From the NCBI GenBank assembly GCA_020543525.1, contig JAHYIO010000001.1, forward strand, positions 4,568,274 through 4,632,273: a stretch of DNA of 64,000 nt, written 5' to 3'. Position numbers and translations under genes: made by a program. Position 1 is the first letter of the stretch; each line of letters opens with the position of its first letter. Below, one piece after another: positions 59,786 to 64,000 of the stretch. Source of the DNA: Coriolopsis trogii (lineage: Eukaryota; Basidiomycota; Agaricomycetes; Polyporales; Polyporaceae). The notes under the pieces were generated by a model that was given only the letters and a program-made list of their open reading frames with translations, made no database searches and was not told the DNA's origin.

Positions 59786-60835
59786 ATGGAGGAAGACTTT
59801 GCTCTCAACTCTCCCCCTTCCTCCCCCCCTCCTTCTCCTCCCACCTGGCAGCTCCACCACTCCAGGTTTACTGTGGCCTCTCCCCAGGTCTCCAGGTCTA
59901 ACCAAGCACTCTGCTGGGTGTATAGGCCTAACCACCCTCAGTTTATTTCTGACTGGGTAGTTTTGGCAGTGTAAATTCCACCTGAGGCTCACCAAGATGG
60001 AGTGGATGAGTTGAACTTCTACTGGATTCCTTCCAGATTTGAAGGTCCTCTACTTCTTCTCTCTGCTGTCCTGGCCTCCTACAGTCCCCATCTTGAGCTT
60101 CCTCCTCTCAGAAAGATCACCAAGTGGATGGCTAACCAGTATGCCACTGCTACCTCTGTTATGGATGAGGTTCTTGGAGAGATAGAGAATCTACCAGGCT
60201 TTTTGGTTATGCCAGATAGAGGTGAGTCATTTTTTCTTCTTCATTCCACATTTGGTTACACCATTTTCTTTAAGAACCCCCCACCCATACTCCTCAAGAA
60301 CTTGCCCAATTCCATCATCTTATCACCCTGCCCTATCTCACTCAGTGGTATACTGAGCAGCTCATGATGGGCTACAGTCTCAAGCCTCAAGTTGCACAAA
60401 GATTGTTGGCTGGAAACCACTATCTTCTAGACTGGTCTTGCCTCTCAGGTGAGTGATTGCTGGATATATACTACTAGTTTGTGTGCTTATTCTTTTCCAG
60501 ACTGGGAACACCTCCACAGGTGGGCTCTGATGGTAGAGAGTCACCTCTGTCTCATTCCCAAGGTGGTGAAGGCTCTAACCAAGGCTAAGGCTGAAGTTGG
60601 AAATGTTCTCAACTTCATGGAGTCAGCTAAAAGAGTTAATGCTCTTTTTACTGATGAGTTGAAGATTTCTGAACATCAGTGTCTTACTTGGATTAATCTG
60701 GTAAGTCTGAATATATATTCTAGTTGATTGTGATGATACTTACAATTATGCAAGGCAAAGTAGTTGTAATTTCCAAGCTATCCTTTAGTCACACTTTCCA
60801 CTATTTGTAGAGCTTGATGAATTAGTTTGAATTAA
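59786..60835 (+). CDS. Subtelomeric gene 1, unknown function
   Basis: I do not recognise the protein. ATG at 59786 opens MEEDFALNSPPSSPPPSPPT, a Pro/Ser-rich head. The frame then meets TAA at 59972-59974. Either the gene is broken, or a 69-base intron with donor GTGTAT and acceptor CCTGAG removes the stop, joining NQALCW to AHQDGVDELNFYWIPSRFEG. Later splices are canonical: a GTGAGT donor after MPDR, giving EPPTHTPQELAQFHHLITLP, and a GTGAGT donor after DWSCLS, giving DWEHLHRWALMVESHLCLIP. The last clear exon ends LTWINL at a GTAAGT donor near 60703; a short terminal exon would stop at 60835, or the frame reads on to 60727. The helical, globular composition suggests a real protein. No transmembrane segment or catalytic motif is seen. 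Confidence 0.5.
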
Positions 60836-60940
60836 CCTACCATCTGGAGTGTGCCTGGTCAAATCACAGAGCTATTGGGGAAGCAGAATCAGAATATAAC
60901 CAGCCTAAAGGTCACTTTTCACTTAATAACAGCTATAAGG

Positions 60941-61068
60941 AAGTTTGGTCATGTGACTCAACTTGCCAGCTGTGGGGAAGTTTGATCATGTGACTCAACT
61001 TGCCAGCTGTGGGGAAGTTTGGTCATGTGACTCAACTTGCCAGCTGTGGGGAAGTTTGATCATGTGAT
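60941..61068. repeat. 37-base tandem repeat with two E-boxes per unit
   Basis: Three full units (60941-60977, 60978-61014, 61015-61051) and a partial fourth (to 61068). Each unit carries CATGTG and CAGCTG, both of the CANNTG type bound by basic helix-loop-helix factors. Units differ only at GG/GA before TCATGTGAC. The array sits about 30-160 bases upstream of the TATA-like box of subtelomeric gene 2. A single diverged copy of the same phrase (GGTCATGTGACTAAACTTGC) occurs at about 63224-63243. Confidence 0.9.
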
Positions 61069-61098
61069 CTAAATCTGAGATTTGATTATCTCATCATC

Positions 61099-61109
61099 TA
61101 TTTAAATAG
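61099..61109 (+). promoter_or_regulatory. TATA-like box of subtelomeric gene 2
   Basis: TATTTAAATAG lies about 225 bases before the ATG at 61332 and just downstream of the E-box tandem array. A CT-rich leader follows. A leader intron is possible (donor GTAAGT near 61181). Promoter function is inferred from position only. Confidence 0.5.
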
Positions 61110-61331
61110 TTCAGCCACTGTCAAACTTCTACTCTCATCTTTTGATCTTCAACCACTATCATCCCCCATTCTACCATCATAGTAAGTCTTCTTTTAGTTA
61201 TACTTTAGCTTATTCAACTACTTACAATCTATATAAAGCATTCTGCCAACCTATCAGCTTGTCACTGGTACAGTTGTTATTACTAAAATGTGCACAATTT
61301 GCTAACCAACCATAACCAATAGTCAGACAAT

Positions 61332-62440
61332 ATGTCCTCCACCTCAGCCTCTACTTCTACTATCATTCCCACCTCAATCTCCTTTGACCAGGCTACTAAA
61401 CCTGAGATCTACTCCTCTCTGTCCTCTGCTGCAGTGGTGGATATAGTCAAGACTGTCTACCCTCAGCTTCAGGATCCAGGTCTAGAGGATTTTAGAAAGT
61501 TGTTGCATGCCATTGCTCATGGGCCCTGTCTTGCTTCCATCTATGATGTGAAGCCCCATAAGGACCAAAGACCTCTGGATACTGAGGCTGTCTCCAGGCT
61601 GATTACCAAGCTTGCAGATTCAGATCTCAGACTCAAACATCCTGCTTTTCTCATGGTTCCCACTACTGTCTGGCAGAAATTCCAGGCTGTTCAGACCACC
61701 CACACCACCACACTCCTGGATCTTCCTATGTGTGATCTCACCACTTGTGGTGAAGATTATCCTGTGTCATTCACCCATGGGCACAGGTTTAGAGCTCTTA
61801 AGCAGTCTGTGGAGAATAAAGATGCATGGGCTGCATCTATCAAGGAGATATATGGGGAGAAGCTTCTGTGGCCATTCCTCCTTATTCCCTCTTGTAAGTG
61901 TGGTACTTTTTCTGAACTGTATTCTACTTCATTCTAACCTTTCAATTAGGCCTGAAGGAGGTTATTCCTGATCAACTATGGGCTACCTTCATTTTGGTGG
62001 ATAATAAAGTGGACAAGCAGCTTATGGCTCTATCAGAGCCCCAGTCCTGTGTCAGCTTCATTTTTGCTCTTCACCATCTCTACAAGCAACAATTCCTCCT
62101 AAATGGCTCTTATATCCCCACAAATCTCCACCACTCTGCTCTGTCTATCCAGTACAACTCTGCCAAGTCTATCCACCTTCATGGCAACACTTCCTCCATT
62201 CCTGGTGAAGGATGTCTTTCACATCCCAAGATTCTTGGCAGCTTGGCACTTGCTTTCTCTTCTCCACCAGCTAGAACATATTTCACCAAGAAGTCTTTGG
62301 AGTTTATTGCCAAAAGCAACTGCTGGGTAAGTGTGTTTTTGTAAACAGATATATTTTGACATATGCTTACTATTATTCAGCCTTTTTCCACTTTCTTGCA
62401 CCTTGCAGCTGTGCAGCTTACACCATTTCAAGAAGCCTAG
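61332..62440 (+). CDS. Subtelomeric gene 2, unknown function, ends at an element boundary
   Basis: I do not recognise the family. Exon 1 (61332 to ~61893) reads MSSTSASTSTIIPTSISFDQ, EIYSSLSSAAVVDIVKTVYP and KLLHAIAHGPCLASIYDVKP, up to KLLWPFLLIPS. A GTAAGT intron joins C-LKEVIPDQLWATFILVDNK and SFIFALHHLYKQQFLLNGSY, up to SLEFIAKSNCW. A third exon after another GTAAGT intron reads PFSTFLHLAAVQLTPFQEA and stops at TAG 62438-62440. That stop is the TAG of the CTAG heading element copy B, so the present C-terminus is set by the element insertion. The N-terminus is Ser/Thr-rich; the rest is globular and mostly helical in composition. No known catalytic motif or membrane span is seen. Splice signals are excellent, so it is probably expressed. 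Confidence 0.6.
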
Positions 62441-63165
62441 TGTTATGCGCCGGGAACTTTGCCCCAAGGTTCAGAGGTGACAAAATAGTTTGGGCCATAG
62501 CCGGCCAACCGTTGCTCGGAATCTTGGTGACAAGGGGTCCTTTCTATAGCCAAGAAGCAGGAGTATCCAACAGTGTTGGTTTTGTGGCTGTGTGCCCAGT
62601 CCCCGTGGAGATATAGCCAGGTGACAAGCCTCAATGCCTTTTGGCACCGGGTAACAAGCTCAGTGTGGAGCCCATTGTGACTCAACCCCTGGGCAGAACC
62701 CAGGTGACAAGGGGTCATATGAAAGCCAGGATACAAGGCTACAAAATGAGGGTAGAACCAGGATAATCCATGGAGTCTCCGTTGAGAAACGGCTTGTCAC
62801 CTGTTGTCACTGGATTCTAAGGCAGAGTTGGTCCGGGTGGTGACAAGCTCATTGTGGCTGCCCCTCTGGTCGGAACCCAGGTGACAAGGGGTCCCCTGGG
62901 AGCTATGATATATGGCTACAAAATGGGGGTAAGATGGTGGCAATCCATGGAGTCTCCGTGGAGAAACGGCCAAGTGACAAGCAGAGTTTGCGTTCTGGGA
63001 CTGTCACCAAGGTCATTGAGAGCCTGATTGTGGGCCAACCGTTGGTCGGAACCTTGGTGACAAGGGGTCCTTTGTATAGCCAGAAAAGAGACGAATCCAA
63101 CGGTACCCATTTTGTGTCTGTATGATGTGTCCCCATATGGAAACTGCCTTGTCACCTCCGGAATA
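62437..63165 (+). mobile_element. Subtelomeric CTAG-TGTTAT element, copy B (GTGACAAG type)
   Basis: It begins CTAG-TGTTATGCGCCGGG with a hairpin GAACTTTG / CAAGGTTC that pairs at seven of eight positions plus one G-T. GTGACAAGGGG phases the body at 62527, 62704, 62881 and 63057 (177, 177 and 176 bases). It is highly similar to copy A in the same orientation, ends at the same GGAATA, and lacks coding potential. GTGACAAG occurs seven times forward and twice reversed; some copies have mutated (GTAACAAG, GTGACAAA). Hairpin arms differ from copy A in sequence while pairing is kept. Confidence 0.75.
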
Positions 63166-63720
63166 TCGCATTCTGGCATGGTGAGTCTGGTAGATTGGAG
63201 CGTGTGATCTGACCAGCTGTCCAGGTCATGTGACTAAACTTGCTAGCAGTAAGGGAGTATGGTCACAAGACTGAGTCACCCACCATGTCACATGACTACT
63301 TTGAAGGTGATGCTGATGCGTCCGAAGGATCAATGTTGGCATAGCCTGTTTATTAAGTTCATTGATGGGCAAAAGCATATATACTTGAACAGCGGGTTTG
63401 ACTGGTGGTGCCCTGCTTGTGCTAAGTGGTCTAACAGTTCTCGACTACCTCGATGGACTACGAATGCTGGGAAGGGCAAGGGAACAAGTTGTAAGGTGGC
63501 ATGGCTGGACATGATAGGGCCGATGGTATACTGGGCATAGTACTGCAATGAGTGGTGTAGGTTGGCTGAGAGGGAGTTTGGAATAAGTTGGGCAAATGAT
63601 ACATTATTTGCAGCATGGTTGGTAAGTAGGAACAAGGATGAGAGGTATCTAAACATTGCTAGGTTTTGGTTGTGGTTGGTGGAGTGTTGGCTAAGGCAGT
63701 AGGGTAGTGTTTGTGGTGTA
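63166..63720. other. Subtelomeric sequence without a supported gene
   Basis: Short frames exist on both strands (93 and 108 codons) but no splice structure or motif supports them. A diverged copy of the E-box phrase from 60941 lies near 63224-63243. Confidence 0.45.
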
Positions 63721-63732
63721 TTAGATTGGTTG

Positions 63733-63845
63733 TGTGTTGTAAGAAGTGTTGGTTGATTGTTTTGGGTTATAAAGTGTGTATGTGAAGGTAGGGGGAAGTA
63801 AAGTTGATTATGTGTTGTAAGAAGGGTTAGTTGGTTGTTTTGGGT
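63733..63845. repeat. Telomere-adjacent G/T-rich direct repeat
   Basis: The phrase TGTGTTGTAAGAAG...GTTTTGGGT occurs at 63733-63767 and 63811-63845, 78 bases apart, with small differences. From ~63660 onward the plus strand is strongly G/T-rich with scattered GGGTTAG words, merging into the telomere. Confidence 0.7.
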
Positions 63846-63950
63846 GTAGGGTTGAAGCTATTGGGTGTAGAAGTGGTGTGGAGAGGGGTTAGGGTTTAGA
63901 AAGATTGTAAATTTTTTAAAAGTGTTGAATAAGCTATAAGGAATGTTTAG

Positions 63951-64000
63951 TAGGGTTAGGGTTAGGGTTAGGGTTAGGGTTAGGGTTAGGGTTAGGGTTA
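63951..64000 (+). repeat. Telomere, (TTAGGG)n
   Basis: About eight uninterrupted TTAGGG units run to the last base of the window. The G-rich strand is 5'-to-3' toward the right edge, as at a right chromosome end. A degenerate precursor (GGGGTTAGGGTTTAG) lies at about 63886-63899. Confidence 0.98.

Noticed and set aside
60941..61068. CRISPR-like array
   Set aside because: The units are head-to-tail without unique spacers, in a eukaryotic genome; it is a minisatellite.
57663..63165. Copies A and B as LTRs of a retrotransposon
   Set aside because: They begin TG after CTAG but do not end in CA at the shared boundary. Both copies, and copy C, are preceded by CTAG. No reverse transcriptase, integrase or primer-binding site is visible between them.
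63259..63656. Opposing 93- and 108-codon frames near the telomere
   Set aside because: They overlap antisense, have no motif and no splice support.

Overview
This is the right end of a linear chromosome of a filamentous basidiomycete. The last ~50 bases are a perfect TTAGGG array running off the window, so position 64000 is at or close to the chromosome terminus. An Agaricomycete, probably a polypore-like wood or litter fungus, is inferred from gene content: DUF6534 seven-helix and DUF6535 membrane proteins, a basidiomycete-type HET protein, interferon-inducible-6-like proteins, F-box/LRR genes and a CCG-type tetraspanin. Genes are dense and cut by many 45-70 base GT-AG introns. I assigned exon joins by reading frame and splice sites only, with no transcript or database search.

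Left part (1-16 kb): an MHYT-sensor hybrid histidine kinase running off the left edge, an F-box gene with two broken copies of its 3' end nearby, a perfect 37-base palindrome, a decayed inverted partial copy of the ubiquitin protease gene found at 52.5-57 kb, a tetraspanin, and a HET-domain gene with two apparent one-base homopolymer frameshifts.

Central part (16-57 kb) is mostly conserved housekeeping: independent phosphoglycerate mutase, a SET-domain protein, an F-box protein, the Mau2/Scc4 cohesin loader, DUF6534 and DUF6535 membrane proteins, a DUF3292 membrane protein, two IFI6-like small membrane proteins flanking an NTF2-like candidate, the Hog1-type stress MAP kinase, mitochondrial NADH-cytochrome b5 reductase, an F-box protein, an ABC-class ATPase (COG3044), a divergent pair of short-chain dehydrogenase paralogues, and a Ubp2-like deubiquitinase. 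The kinase and Hog1 genes are components of fungal osmotic and oxidative stress signalling, but nothing in the sequence shows they act together here.

Subtelomere (57.1-64 kb): the sequence becomes visibly more AT-rich. It holds three repeat elements that all begin CTAG-TGTTAT, followed by a short hairpin and ~177-base tandem units dotted with an element-specific keyword: GTGACAAG in two copies and GAGCCGG in the third. Between them lie two intron-bearing genes of unknown function with good TATA-like promoters. The second gene ends exactly at the CTAG of an element. A 37-base E-box tandem repeat, degenerate telomere-like motifs and G/T-rich sequence complete the arm. This repeat and gene assembly is the best candidate for something undescribed.
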